NCBI GenBank assembly: GCA_026707585.1
Contig: JAPOWQ010000029.1
Location: 316,697-380,696 of the forward strand
Direction of reading: 5' to 3'
From: Chloroflexota bacterium
GTDB taxonomy: Bacteria; Chloroflexota; UBA11872
Length of the DNA stretch: 64,000 bases
Below the pieces are notes generated by a model. The model was given only the letters and a program-made list of their open reading frames with translations, searched no databases and was not told the DNA's origin. This document shows, piece by piece, positions 52,608 to 63,500 of this stretch. Positions within the stretch are counted from its first letter, which is position 1; the number at the start of each line of letters is the position of its first letter. The position numbers and the translations under genes are program-made.

Positions 52608-53564
52608 CTAGTACCCCCGCTTGAGATCGCAAATAAACGCCAGCGGCCGCCCCTCCACGAAGCGCCGCACCTGGTCCTCAAGCGTCTGCTGGCGCTGTTT
52701 CCACATGCTCGGCGTCACACCCGAGCAGTGCGGCGAGATCAGCACGTTGTCCATGCCCCACAGCGGACTGTCGGCCGGCAGCGGTTCGGTTTCCGTGGCA
52801 TCCAGCCCCGCGCCGGAGAGCCTCCCCGAGCGCAGCCCCTCAACCAGCGCGTCCTCGTCCACGATCCCGCCGCGCGATATCACGATCACCGCGGCCCCCT
52901 GCTTCAGCAACCCGATCCGTCGCGCGTCGATCATGTTTCGAGTTCCCGGCGTGATCGGCACGGTCACCACCAGCCAGTCCGTCTCCGCCAGCAACGCATC
53001 CAATCGGTCCAAACCGCCAACCTCGCGAATCCCCGCCGGCACGTCCGTGGGCGTCGGGTCGATTGCCGACACCTGCATCCCAAAGCTCTGCGCCCGCTGA
53101 AACACGGCGCGCCCAATACCGCCCAGCCCAATCAGCAGCATGCTGGAGCCGTCCAGGTCGCGCAGCTGACGCTCGTACGACCCGGTATCCCAGCGCCGAG
53201 CCCGCTGATCGTCAAGTAGCCGCCGTCCCTGGTGCGCCAGCGAAAGCACGAAGAACATCACGTGGTCGGCAATCGGATTCGTGTGCGCCCCCGGCGAATT
53301 CGTGACCACGATCCCGGACTCGGCGATACCCGGACTCAGCATCGTGTTGTTGATACCCATCCCCGGCACGTGAATCCAGCGCAGCCGTTGTGCCGCCGCT
53401 ATGGCTTCCGGCTCCGGCCAGCCCAGGAAGGCATCGGCGTCCACGATCTCGCGCACCTCGTCGGGATCGGTGAGCGCCATGCTGAACGTGACCCCGGGAA
53501 AACGCGCCTCCAGCTGCTCCGCGTAGTCCTCGCCGAACTGCCCGGTTCCAATCACAATCTTCAT
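52608..53564 (-). CDS. D-2-hydroxyacid dehydrogenase
   Basis: 318 residues from ATG 53564 (MKIVIGTGQFGEDY); the open frame extends upstream only through an intergenic repeat. It contains the NAD-binding GLGGIGRAVF motif, the catalytic-region VPITPGTRNMID and SRGGIVDEDALVEGL segments, and the active-site His in LISPHCSG. It reduces 2-oxoacids to D-2-hydroxyacids or the reverse. In this locus it may act on an acid from sugar breakdown, as inference. Minus strand, between sialidase-like and propeller genes. Confidence 0.92.
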   Translation of the reverse strand: MKIVIGTGQFGEDYAEQLEARFPGVTFSMALTDPDEVREIVDADAFLGWPEPEAIAAAQRLRWIHVPGMGINNTMLSPGIAESGIVVTNSPGAHTNPIADHVMFFVLSLAHQGRRLLDDQRARRWDTGSYERQLRDLDGSSMLLIGLGGIGRAVFQRAQSFGMQVSAIDPTPTDVPAGIREVGGLDRLDALLAETDWLVVTVPITPGTRNMIDARRIGLLKQGAAVIVISRGGIVDEDALVEGLRSGRLSGAGLDATETEPLPADSPLWGMDNVLISPHCSGVTPSMWKQRQQTLEDQVRRFVEGRPLAFICDLKRGY

Positions 53565-53632
53565 CAGCACGTCACCCTCGGTCTTTCCCGCGTCCCGGAG
53601 ACCTTGGCATAACCGCTCCTCGTGGTCGACGG

Positions 53633-53760
53633 CGCGGCCGCTCTTCCTCCCTCTCCCCGTGGGAGACCCTTGCGAAACCCCGCCTCGTCCACGAAGGCGG
53701 GGCCCCTCTGTCTCCCTCTCCCCGTGGGAGAGGGTTGGGGTGAGGGTCTTCCGGGCAACC
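53633..53760. repeat. Two-hairpin intergenic repeat, copy 2 (with partial extra unit)
   Basis: The main unit has a CCCCGCC...GGCGGGG hairpin and a perfect CCCTCTCCC/GGGAGAGGG hairpin at 53714-53734 (loop CGT), then the same GTTGGGGTGAGGGTCTTCCG tail. A truncated CCCTCTCCCCGTGGGAGA unit precedes it near 53648. Between the dehydrogenase and the second propeller gene. Confidence 0.8.
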
Positions 53761-53823
53761 ACTCTGGCCATACCCAAGGGGCTCGACCTGGAGCCACGGC
53801 AACTCTATGCCGGCCCGCTGCAA

Positions 53824-55395
53824 CTAGCCCGTCACCTCGAAACCAAAAAGCGTCGCCTTCCGCAGCTTGATTTGAAGAACCACCGGTCCGTGCCCCGAGA
53901 GCGGCAACAACTGGCTCCCGTTCCAGTCCGCTGGCACCCCCAGGTGATCGCCCTGGATCGACCGGCTCTCGCCCACCTCGATCCAGGCGCCATGACCCGG
54001 CCGCGTCGTCCACCCCGGCCCCCGCTCCAACGCCGTAACCCGAACCTCGCCGTCCGCCGCCGTCTTCACGTTCAGCCGGACTTCGCGCCCTTGCAGCAGC
54101 ATCTGCGGCGTCGCGAACTCCCCCTCCCCCTTCGCGACCAGCCCCGCAATTCGCCCGCGCTCCCAGGTGGCATACGCCGTTGCGCTTTGCAGATTCTGCC
54201 GCGGGTACTTGTGCGGCAGATCATTCCCCGAATACGGTGTCCCAATCCGGTCGCCCGCCAGCTCCACCAGGCCCTTGCAGCCAAAAAGGCACCCTGCGTC
54301 GAAGGTTCCCTCGGCTCCCGGTTCCAGCACCGGACCGCCCGGAACCCAATTCCACACGACATCGTCCGAACTCGTCGCAACCGCCAGCGACGTCGTGTCC
54401 AGCGCCCGGTCGTACAGCGTCGGAAACATGAGGTGCGTGGACGGATCGCCCGGATAGGTCACCTTGCCGTTGGTATAGATGTCCGTGAATGCCAGGTGCT
54501 CCGGCGGCGTCGTCAAGCAGGGTTCCGGCAGCGGCCAACAAGAGAAGTCACGCGTCTCGGCCCGCGCAATCGTGCGCCGATCCCACGACCAACCCCGCGA
54601 GTACCACACGTAGCTCTGCCGTTCGGCGTTCCAGTCCACCACGTTCATCGTGTCGCTGATAAAGATCACCACCGGATCCGGATGCGGCGTCCACCTGATC
54701 CCGTCCGCCGACGTGGCCACAAAGAACCCGCGATCAGGATGCTCTGCAATCCAAGGGTCCACCCGATCCGAGTGCTCCCGCGCCCATTGAGTAATCACGT
54801 CCTTCGAGAGCCGCCCCATGTAGAAGCACTTGAACCGCTCGTGCGCCGGTGCCTGAGGATCCAGGAATACCGACTCCCCATGAATCCCCGGCTCGCCCGC
54901 CAGCTCACGCCCAAACACGATGTTCGTGGCGTCCTGCCCCTGCCACGCGTACTGGCCGCAATCCGGCTTGCGCCACTCGTAGCCATCGTCGGATTCCGCG
55001 TAGCAGACGAACCCGCCCCAGTCGGGCCCCCAACCAAGCGAAGGCGCGATCTCCGGGTCCCAGTGGTCCGGCGCGATCGCGTGGTACCACATGCGGTACA
55101 GCCCGCCGTCGCGAATGATCGCCGGCCCGCCGTTGTTGTACTCCCACGGCTCGGTGCAGGTCAGGATCGGTTCGGACCGCTCGGCCGGCTGTGTCCGCAG
55201 CTCGATTCCACGCGGCACGTTCGCGTGCTCCGCGCGAATCTCCTCCGGGTCCGCCGTCTCCCAATAGTGAATCGGCGTGCCGTCCGCCCCAACCCAGCGC
55301 GGTTGCCCGGCGTTCACGTAGCGGTAGTCCATGATCGGGTGATATCCCCGGGCAACCTCGAACGGCGGCACCCGCCCCGGAAGCAACTCAGCCAT
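53824..55395 (-). CDS. Beta-propeller glycosidase-like protein 2
   Basis: 523 residues from ATG 55395 (AGGGG about 8 bases upstream; GTG 55398 adjoins it). Propeller blades show YAESDDGYEWRKP, ATSADGIRWTPHP and ATSSDDVVWNWVP. The C-terminal ~110 residues are a beta-sandwich ending LRKATLFGFEV. It is a paralogue of 49521-51017 and 58927-60375 but is on the minus strand. No signal peptide. Likely a cytosolic glycosidase for the same glycan; GH family unassigned. Confidence 0.72.
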   Translation of the reverse strand: MAELLPGRVPPFEVARGYHPIMDYRYVNAGQPRWVGADGTPIHYWETADPEEIRAEHANVPRGIELRTQPAERSEPILTCTEPWEYNNGGPAIIRDGGLYRMWYHAIAPDHWDPEIAPSLGWGPDWGGFVCYAESDDGYEWRKPDCGQYAWQGQDATNIVFGRELAGEPGIHGESVFLDPQAPAHERFKCFYMGRLSKDVITQWAREHSDRVDPWIAEHPDRGFFVATSADGIRWTPHPDPVVIFISDTMNVVDWNAERQSYVWYSRGWSWDRRTIARAETRDFSCWPLPEPCLTTPPEHLAFTDIYTNGKVTYPGDPSTHLMFPTLYDRALDTTSLAVATSSDDVVWNWVPGGPVLEPGAEGTFDAGCLFGCKGLVELAGDRIGTPYSGNDLPHKYPRQNLQSATAYATWERGRIAGLVAKGEGEFATPQMLLQGREVRLNVKTAADGEVRVTALERGPGWTTRPGHGAWIEVGESRSIQGDHLGVPADWNGSQLLPLSGHGPVVLQIKLRKATLFGFEVTG

Positions 55396-55479
55396 CACCG
55401 TCGCCCCTCTGACAATCCCCGACCCTGTCGCTGACTATATGCCCAATCCGTCCGCCCCGCCGTCCTCGCCGGCCACACG

Positions 55480-55860
55480 AATCCGGGCTCTCCGCCTCAG
55501 AGACCCTTGCGAAACGTCTCTCGACTTCGACAGCATGGCCGCTCTCTCTCCCTCTCCCTTTGGAGACCTTTGCAGAACACCCCCAGCACTCGAAGGTGCG
55601 GGAGCTTCCGGTCTCGATCGACGCGCCAGCACCCGCGGATGGACTCGGATCTCGAAGGGGCGTGGCGCTCTTCACCCTCTCCGAGGGGAGAGGCAGATTC
55701 CGGCGTCTTCGCCGGAATTCGGTGAGGGGTCTTCCGGGCAACCAGCTTCAGGTTACGCAAGGGTCTCCTTTGGGAGAGGGTTGAGCTGAGGGTCTTCCGG
55801 GCACCTTTCCTCGGATTGCGCAAAGGTCTCCCTCACGGAGGTACCCGCCCCGCATCCGTA
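55480..55860. repeat. Cluster of two-hairpin repeat units, copy 3 (rearranged)
   Basis: The 500-base gap before the sulfatases contains several partial units of the repeat in tandem: CCCTCTCCC followed by TTTGGAGA near 55550, a GGGGAGAGGC and GTGAGGGGTCTTCCGGGCA near 55720, a GGGAGAGGGTTGAGCTGAGGG near 55770, and alternating CGCAAGGGTCTCC-type ends. This points to repeated insertion and recombination of the unit. No gene is supported here. Confidence 0.7.
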
Positions 55861-55901
55861 CGCGATAATCACCCCGCGCCCGCCGAACAAGGTTCCCCGC
55901 C

Positions 55902-57344
55902 TTGGCAGATCGCCGCCCGCACGTCATCTTCATCACCACCGATCAGCAGCGCGGCGACGCCCTCAGCATCAACGGCGCCGACCCGCTGGCAACCCCCAAC
56001 CTCGACTTCCTGGCCGCCAGCGGCACCAACTTCACCCGTGCCTACGCCGAAGTCCCGTCCTGCATCGGCGCCCGCCGCACCATGCTCTCCGGCATGAAGC
56101 CCTTCAGCCACGGCATGGTCGGCTTCTATGGCGGCGTCGGCTGGGCGCTCGATCACTCGCTGCCGGGTGAACTCTCCAAAGCCGGCTACCAGACCCAACT
56201 CGTCGGCAAGCTGCACATGTACCCGCAACGCAAGCGCTACGGCTTCGACAACATGGTCTGGGCCGACAGCCAGCGCGACAACAACGACTACGCCGAGTGG
56301 CTCGGTGACAACGGCGCCACCTCGCTCGAAATGGGCCTGGCCCACGGCGTCTCCACCAACGGCTGGGTGGGCCGCCCCAGCCACCTGGACGAACGCTTCT
56401 CCCACACCACCTGGTGCGTCAACGAAGCCCTCCGCTTCATCGGCCAGCGCGACCCCGACGCCCCATTCTTCCTCTGGGTCTCATTCGTCGATCCGCATCC
56501 GCCGCTTACCCCGCCCCTCGTCTACTGGGAACGCTACGAGCAGATCGACCTGCCCCAGCCCTACGTCGGCGACTGGGCGCCCCACTTGGATGCTCCGCCT
56601 CCCGGCCTCAACCCCGATGCCTCCGTCATGCGCCTGCGCGAGGACGACCTCCACCGCTGCCGCGCCGGCTACTACGGCCTCGTCAACCACGTCGACGACC
56701 AGGTCTCGCGCCTGCTCAAGGGCTTCCGCGAAAGCGGCCTGCTGGATGACACCTTCGTGCTCTTCACCAGCGACCACGGCGAGATGCTGGGCGACCACAA
56801 TCTCTTCCGTAAGACCTGGCCCTACGAGGCCTCCATCCGCGTTCCCTTCCTCGCCCGCGCCCCCGAGTGGATGGACTGCACTGACGGCCTCTCCATCGAC
56901 CAGGCAGTCGGCCTGCAGGACGTCATGCCTACAATCCTCGACGCGGCCGGCGTTCCGATTCCCGACTCCGTCGACGGCGCCAGCGTCCTGCCCTACATGC
57001 GTGGCGATTCACCCGCCTGGCGCGACTACCTCCACGGCGAACACACCGCCTGCTACGAGCCCGACCAGGGCAATCAGTGGGTCACAGACGGCCACCAAAA
57101 GCTGATCTGGTACACCCAGACCGGCGACGAGCAGTTCTTTGACCTCGAAGCTGACCCGCGCGAAATGAACAACGCGATCAATGACGCCGATTCAGGTGCG
57201 CGCGTCGCCATGTGGCGGCAACGCCTCATCGACGAACTGTCAGATCGCCCCGAAGGCTTCGTCAGTGACGGCCGCCTCGTCGCCGGCCAGTCCGAACTCC
57301 GTCCCGAGCAACTGCAGCCAGCGACAAACCAGTTAAGCGCCTGA
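55902..57344 (+). CDS. Sulfatase 1 (formylglycine-dependent, CxGxR variant)
   Basis: 480 residues. N-terminal metal site in TTDQQRGD (Asp14) and the activation motif at Cys54: SCIGARRTMLSG. The usual C-x-P-x-R has Gly for Pro here (Cys54, Arg58). The second metal/active segment is SDHGEMLGDHNLFRKTWPYE. TTG 55902 is the start; no strong ribosome-binding site. No signal peptide, so it acts in the cytosol after import. It lies 5 bases before a second sulfatase, a tandem pair. It removes sulfate esters from a glycan or small substrate. The Cys needs oxidation to formylglycine by an FGE or anSME not in the window. Confidence 0.9.
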   Translation: MADRRPHVIFITTDQQRGDALSINGADPLATPNLDFLAASGTNFTRAYAEVPSCIGARRTMLSGMKPFSHGMVGFYGGVGWALDHSLPGELSKAGYQTQLVGKLHMYPQRKRYGFDNMVWADSQRDNNDYAEWLGDNGATSLEMGLAHGVSTNGWVGRPSHLDERFSHTTWCVNEALRFIGQRDPDAPFFLWVSFVDPHPPLTPPLVYWERYEQIDLPQPYVGDWAPHLDAPPPGLNPDASVMRLREDDLHRCRAGYYGLVNHVDDQVSRLLKGFRESGLLDDTFVLFTSDHGEMLGDHNLFRKTWPYEASIRVPFLARAPEWMDCTDGLSIDQAVGLQDVMPTILDAAGVPIPDSVDGASVLPYMRGDSPAWRDYLHGEHTACYEPDQGNQWVTDGHQKLIWYTQTGDEQFFDLEADPREMNNAINDADSGARVAMWRQRLIDELSDRPEGFVSDGRLVAGQSELRPEQLQPATNQLSA

Positions 57345-57349
57345 TCGCC

Positions 57350-58807
57350 ATGCCCCGCCGCCCGCACATCCTCCTCATTACCTCCGATCAGCAACGCGCC
57401 GACGCCCTCGGCATTGACGGCCATCCCGTCCTGCGAACCCCCAACCTGGACTACCTGGCCGGCAACGGCGCCTGGTTCCGCTCGGCCTTCAGCGAGTCCC
57501 CCACCTGCATACCCGCGCGGCGCGTCATCCTCTCGGGTCAGGCCCCGTACACCAGCGGCATGGTCGGCTTCTACGGCGGCTACCACTGGAATCTCCGCCA
57601 CTCCGTCGCCTCCGAGCTTGCGGCCAACGGCTACCAGACCGAGCTCATCGGCAAGACCCACTGGCACCCCAATCGCAAGCGCTTCGGCTTTCAGCACATG
57701 CTCGTCGCCAACAGCCAGCGCGATGGCAACGACTACTCGGATTGGCTCAACGACCAGGGCCGCCGCGAGGTTCTGGCCGGCAAGCTGCACGGTGTCGAAA
57801 CCAACAGCTTCAACGCCAGGCCCAGCCACCTGCCCGAGGGCTACGACCTCACCACCTGGTGCGTCAACGAGTCGCTGAAGCTCATCAAGAAGCGCGACCC
57901 CGAAGCGCCCCTGTTTCTTTGGCTTTCCGTGGTCGACCCGCACCCGCCGTTCACCCCGCCCAAGCTGTACTTCGACCGCTACATGGCCCGCGCCGACGAC
58001 ATTCCCGAGCCTTTCATCGGCGATTGGGCCAGGCAGTTCGATGCGCCCAACCTCGGCCTCAACATCCAGCCCGTCGACATCCACCTGCCCGACGCCTGGA
58101 TGCGCCGCATGCGCGCCGCCTACTACGGGCTCGTCAACCACATCGACGACCAGGTCAACCGGGTCTTCCGCGCCCTGTCACAGGCCGGCATGTGGCGGGA
58201 CACCGTGGTCCTCTACACCAGCGACCACGGCGAGATGCTCGGCGACCACAATCTGTTCCGCAAGACCTGGCCGCACCAGGCCTCCGCCAACATCCCCTTC
58301 ATCCTGCGACTCCCCGACTGGCTGGAACCCGAAAGCGGCGCCGTCATAGACCAGCCGGTCGGCCTCCAGGACGTCATGCCCACGCTCCTGGACGCCGCCG
58401 GAGTCGCCATCCCGGACTCCGTCGACGGCCGCAGCGTCCTCCCGCTCGCGCGCGGCGAGCAGCCGTCCTGGCGCCCCTTCCTGCACGGCGAGCACCACGG
58501 GCGCGGCACGGCGCTTTGGAGCGAATACGCTCCCGGTCACCAATACCTCACCGACGGCCGCGAAAAGTACATCTGGTACCCATCCGGCGGCGAAGAGCAC
58601 TTCTTCGACCTGGCGCGTGATCCGCAAGAGCTTCACAACTTGGCAGACGTTGCTGAGGCGGCGTCGCGCCTGGCCATTTGGCGCGGTCAAATGGTTGAGC
58701 AGTTGCGAGATCGTCCGGAGGGCTTTGTCGACGGTGATCGTCTTGTAGCCGGACGTCCGCAACTCCTGCCGGACGAGTTGCGTCCCGATCTCAATCGCCG
58801 GGCTTAG
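57350..58807 (+). CDS. Sulfatase 2 (formylglycine-dependent)
   Basis: 485 residues, clearly paralogous to sulfatase 1: ITSDQQRAD, a canonical activation motif CIPAR at Cys53-Arg57, SPTCIPARRVILSG, and SDHGEMLGDHNLFRKTWPHQ. ATG 57350 follows the sulfatase 1 stop by 5 bases. Cytosolic by lack of a signal peptide. Having two enzymes in tandem suggests sequential removal of sulfates at different positions of one substrate; this is inference. Confidence 0.93.
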   Translation: MPRRPHILLITSDQQRADALGIDGHPVLRTPNLDYLAGNGAWFRSAFSESPTCIPARRVILSGQAPYTSGMVGFYGGYHWNLRHSVASELAANGYQTELIGKTHWHPNRKRFGFQHMLVANSQRDGNDYSDWLNDQGRREVLAGKLHGVETNSFNARPSHLPEGYDLTTWCVNESLKLIKKRDPEAPLFLWLSVVDPHPPFTPPKLYFDRYMARADDIPEPFIGDWARQFDAPNLGLNIQPVDIHLPDAWMRRMRAAYYGLVNHIDDQVNRVFRALSQAGMWRDTVVLYTSDHGEMLGDHNLFRKTWPHQASANIPFILRLPDWLEPESGAVIDQPVGLQDVMPTLLDAAGVAIPDSVDGRSVLPLARGEQPSWRPFLHGEHHGRGTALWSEYAPGHQYLTDGREKYIWYPSGGEEHFFDLARDPQELHNLADVAEAASRLAIWRGQMVEQLRDRPEGFVDGDRLVAGRPQLLPDELRPDLNRRA

Positions 58808-58926
58808 TCCTGGCTTAGATTCCGCGAACGTGTCCGTTGGACACTGAGAGGCCCTGATCGGTCTGCGTCGGTTTGCCGGTATCGTAGGCTTGCCTTGACT
58901 TTCATACCCCGAAGGAGGCAGCCCTC

Positions 58927-60375
58927 GTGCGTGACTCCACCGACTTCTGCCTCCTGTTCTGGGACGACAACTACCTGAGTCGCTGGAACAACTGCCGGCG
59001 GGGTATCGGCCAGCCGCAGCTCGTCCCCGAGGCCACGCTCGAAGAGCCGGGATTCTGGCTCGGCTCCGGCTACCCCACCGCCTTCAAGCACGAGTCCGGC
59101 GTCTGGCGAATCCTCTACAACGGCAAGTCCGTCGTCCCCGAGGAACAGCCCGACAGTTACGCCCTTGTAGCCGAGAGCGACGACGGCATCCACTGGGAGA
59201 AACCAGACCTCACTGACCGTGTTCCGCTACCGGACCGCCGCTACCCCAACCAGGTGCTGAGGAAGTCCGAGGACTTCCATCAGTGGGACTGCTATTTCGA
59301 CGAGCGCGCCGAGGACCCCAACGAACGCGTCAAAGGCTTTGCCGTCGGCAAGGGCAACCACCTGTGGACTTCGTCCGAGGGCCTGAACTGGACCCGCGTC
59401 GAGGGCGTGGAGTGGCGCAAGCACAGCCCCGACCCACCCAGCACCGCCTACTGGAACCACGTGCGCGACTGCTACGTCATCAGCGCCCGCCCCGCGCCCC
59501 ACGCGCACCCGCGGCGCGTCGCCCTATCCGAGACAAAGGACTTTCGGACCTACAGCGAGCCCGAGCTCGTGCTGCAAACCGACGCGCTGGACACTCCGCT
59601 GGCCGAAATCTACGGCATGGTCGCCTTCCCCTACGCCGACAAGTTCGTCGGCCTGGTCTGGATCTATCACACCGATCCCGTCCCCCTCGTGAAGTACTGG
59701 GGAGGCAAGACCGACTGCCAGCTGGCCTACAGCTATAACGGCTGGCACTTCAACCGCTCCATCCGTGAGCCGTTCATCCCCAACGCCGAACAGGGCGAAT
59801 ACGGCGCCGGAACCATGCGCCCGCACAGTCTCGTCGTCGACGACGACAACCAGATCCGCATCTACTCCAGCGCCTCCAAGCTCGAGCACGGCTACCACAT
59901 CAACCCCCACGTCGGACCAAAACGCCTCGAGCGAGGCCCCGCCGGCGAGGGCAACGACACCGGCGCCCTGCTCATGCACAGGCTGCGCCTGGACGGGTTC
60001 TACTACGTCGAGTCCTGCTTCGGCCCGGGCATGATTGGCACCCGCTCCCTCTATTGGCAGGGCGGCGAGGCCAGGTTCAACATCCAGTCCGGTCTTGAGA
60101 CCCGCGTCCAGGTCACCGACCCGACCGGCGAGGTAATCGAGGGCTACAGCTACGCCGACTGCCAGCCCTTCACGGGCGATGCCCTCGACTGGACGCCCCG
60201 TTGGACCGGCGGTCGCGGTCTCACGTCCTTTACCGGCCAGGCGATTCGCCTTGAGATCGAAATGAACAACGCCTGCATCTACGCCATTCGCGGCGACTTT
60301 CTCCCGCTTTCCGGCAGAGAGCTGAGGACGTTCATGGATCGAGGCGAGAAGCCCATCCCGCGCCCCGGCTTCTAG
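58927..60375 (+). CDS. Beta-propeller glycosidase-like protein 3
   Basis: 482 residues from GTG 58927, with GAAGGAGG 9-16 bases upstream. Blades include AESDDGIHWEKPDL and SSEGLNWTRVEG, and the C-terminal sandwich resembles that of proteins 1 and 2. It follows the sulfatases on the same strand with a 119-base gap that holds the ribosome-binding site. No signal peptide. Probably one glycosidase of the same pathway; catalytic residues not assigned. Confidence 0.75.
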   Translation: MRDSTDFCLLFWDDNYLSRWNNCRRGIGQPQLVPEATLEEPGFWLGSGYPTAFKHESGVWRILYNGKSVVPEEQPDSYALVAESDDGIHWEKPDLTDRVPLPDRRYPNQVLRKSEDFHQWDCYFDERAEDPNERVKGFAVGKGNHLWTSSEGLNWTRVEGVEWRKHSPDPPSTAYWNHVRDCYVISARPAPHAHPRRVALSETKDFRTYSEPELVLQTDALDTPLAEIYGMVAFPYADKFVGLVWIYHTDPVPLVKYWGGKTDCQLAYSYNGWHFNRSIREPFIPNAEQGEYGAGTMRPHSLVVDDDNQIRIYSSASKLEHGYHINPHVGPKRLERGPAGEGNDTGALLMHRLRLDGFYYVESCFGPGMIGTRSLYWQGGEARFNIQSGLETRVQVTDPTGEVIEGYSYADCQPFTGDALDWTPRWTGGRGLTSFTGQAIRLEIEMNNACIYAIRGDFLPLSGRELRTFMDRGEKPIPRPGF

Positions 60376-60508
60376 CATGGGACTGGCTCAGGGCGCCTTT
60401 ACGAGAGTTCGGTTCTACTGATCCTGCCGGCGATTGCGACAATGCTCCGAGCATTCGAGTCGGGCGAGCTGGCGCACCTTCCAAAGTGCCAACAGAGAGG
60501 CTGTAGCC

Positions 60509-63500
60509 GTGGCTGACGCAGCGACACGCATTCGAATCGTGGTAAACGCTGAGCTGGGATCGCCCGCGCAAATAGCGCTGGATCGGCTCCGCCAGTCAAT
60601 CGGCGAAGCCGGATACGCCATCGTTGACGCCGATGCCGAAGTCACGATCCAGGTCGGAACGGCAGCTACAGCCCAGCCGGCGGCCCTTCTGGCTACTGCG
60701 GGAGCGGCGCTGAAAGACTCACCCGAGTCTCTGGCCTTCGCCTTCGCTGACGGAGTCGTGGCAATCGGCGGCTCCGACGACCGCGGCCTCGCCTACGCCC
60801 TCCGCGAAGCCGCCCGCCGTATCGACCTGGCCACCGCGCCGCTGGACTGGGCCGGCCTATTCCCGCCCGCCAGCGAGTCCCCGCTCCTCCGCAAGCGCAG
60901 CGTCTGCATCTTCCCGCACAACGCGGCCGTCGACGGCCCCTGGTACTTCAACCCCTCCTTCTGGGAGGCCTACTTCGACAAGCTCTCGCTCTACCGCTTC
61001 AACGCCTTCAGCCTCACCTTCGGCCATCAGACCGCCTACCTGGTCCCGCCCTACGCCTTCCTGGTTCCCATGCCCGAGTTCCCCGACGTCACGGTGCCCA
61101 GACTCACTGACGAGCAACGCGAACGAAACCTCGCCGCCCTCCAGATGATCTCGCGCGCCGCCGTCGAGCGCGGCATCGACTTTACGTTCGGCGTCTGGCA
61201 GCAACACAGCTACCACTACGGCGAATCCCTGGTCGAGGGCCTCTCGCTGGACATTCTGGCCGACTATTGCGAGCTCGGCATGGCCAAGGTCCTCAAGGCC
61301 TGCCCGGACATCTCCGGCGTCCAGCTACGCGTCAATTCCGAGTCCGGCATCGAGGCCGAAGACAGCCCGGCCTTCTTCCGCTCCATCTACAGCGGCGTCG
61401 TGGCGGCCGGCCGCGAGATCGAAATCGACTGCCGAGCCAAGGCCATCGCCGACGACACCTGGGAAGGCGCCCTCGCAACAGGCCTCCCCACCACCGTCTC
61501 CACCAAGTTCTGGTGCGAGCACCAGGGCATGCCCTACTCCGCTGGCCTCCTGCAGGACTTCGACCGCATGGACCGCCGCCACTCCTACGGCGACCTCCTC
61601 AAGTACCCCCGCGACTACGACTTCCTGTTCCGGATGTGGAACCTCGGCACCAACAAGTTCACGTTGTGGGGCGACCCGGCCTGGGTTCGCCGCTACGCCG
61701 AAAGCTGCGCCCTTGGCGACTCCAAGGGCTTCGAGGTCTGCGCGCCCCTCTCCAACAAGGGCTTTCGCAACGTCGGCGGCGCTTGGCCGCTCTTTCAGCC
61801 CGAGGACATGAACTGGTACGAGTTCGAAGACGAACGCTACTGGTTCTGGTACCTCCTTTTCGGCCGCCTCGGCTACGACCCCCACTGCGATGCCCGCGCC
61901 TGGGAACGCGAGTTCGAACACCGCTTCGGGGCAGACGCCGCGTCGGACGTCCTGGAAGCTGTAGCCGAAGGCTCGCACTACCTCCCCTTCATCACCGCCG
62001 CCCACCTGCCTTCGGCCAGCGTCTTCGGCTGGTGGGCCGAGCGCGACACCGGCGGCCTGCTCGACGCCTATCTCGAGGTCGAACCCAGCGACCTCGCCGG
62101 CTTCTACGGCGCCAGCGAATACGTCGAGGACTACCTCGCCGACTCCGTCCGCGCCAGGCTCACCCCCGCCCAGATCGCCGAGCGCCTGGAGCGGCACGCC
62201 GCAGCAGCTGAAGCCGCCCTCGATCGCGCCGACGGTTCGGTCGGCGACACGGCCCGCCCCGAATTCCGCGGCATCGAAGCCGACGTCCGCCTCTGTTCCG
62301 GCCTCGCCCGCTACCACGCCCACAAGCTGCGAGCAGGCCAGGACCTCGCCTTCTTCTACAAGGCCGGCGCCGCCGATCGCCTGCGGTCGGCCAACGTCCA
62401 CATGCAATCGGCCCGCGATCAGTGGCAAGCCATCGTCGACCACACCGACGGCCTCTACGACGACGAGATGATCTTCGGTCCCGTCAAGGACGAGTCAGGC
62501 ACCTGGAAGCGTCTCACCCCCTACCTCGACCACGACCTAGCACGTCTGGACGAAGTGCAGAAGATCTTTGATCGCTTCGGCCTCTTCGCCGACGGATTCG
62601 ACTTCGGCGCCCATCCGGTCGACCCGCGCCCCTGGATCCCCCGAACCATGCAGTCCGCCCTGGTCGAGCGGCGTTTCCGCGCCGTCTCGCCCGACGTCCA
62701 GTACACGCCGGCGCGCGGCATCGGCTGGAAGATGACCCGCGACATTCGCGCCTTCAGCCCGCCCCTCCCCGACAACGGCGACCTGCTCGGACGCAATCGC
62801 GATGTCGGCGATCTGACCGTCAACCTCCTGGAAAGCGACTTCCAGCACCGCGGACCCAACCCCGGCTACGTGGAACACACCTTCCGTGCCAACGTGGCGC
62901 CTGGCATCTACGAGGTCACGGCCGTCATAGGCGACACCAGCCCGGACGCCGTCGACCGCGGTCCCATGTGGCTCACCTTCCAGGGCCGTCACCAGACCGA
63001 ACGCTTCACCATCCCCGCCGGCCAGGTCATCCGGAAGACCCAGCGCTGCAACATCGCCAACGGCCGGCTCGAAGTGGAAATCAACTCTCATCCCGCCTCT
63101 GACTGGGTCATTAACGCCCTGATCGTCCGCGAGGCCGCGCCCCAAATCGGGCACGTCCCCATTCGCACGGCGGCCCCCGGCTCGCTCGACCTTTCGGCCA
63201 CCGTCACGGCGCCCGACGGCATCGCCAGCGTCGACCTGGTCTGGCGCTGCGGCGACTGCCCCTGGCAGCGCGCGTCCATGTCCGCCGACGGCGCCATCTA
63301 CTCAGCCGGCATTACCGTCCCCGCCTGTTGTGACGCCGCCTACTACATCGAAGCCACCGACGCCAACGGCGAAACCCGTTCCTGGCGTTCTGCCGACGCC
63401 CCGCAACCCGTAGCCGTGGGAGACGCGGTATCCGCTCCATCCCTCGACGTTGAACGAGTCTCCCTCGCCGTCCCCGGCCAGGACCTCACCATCACTGCCC

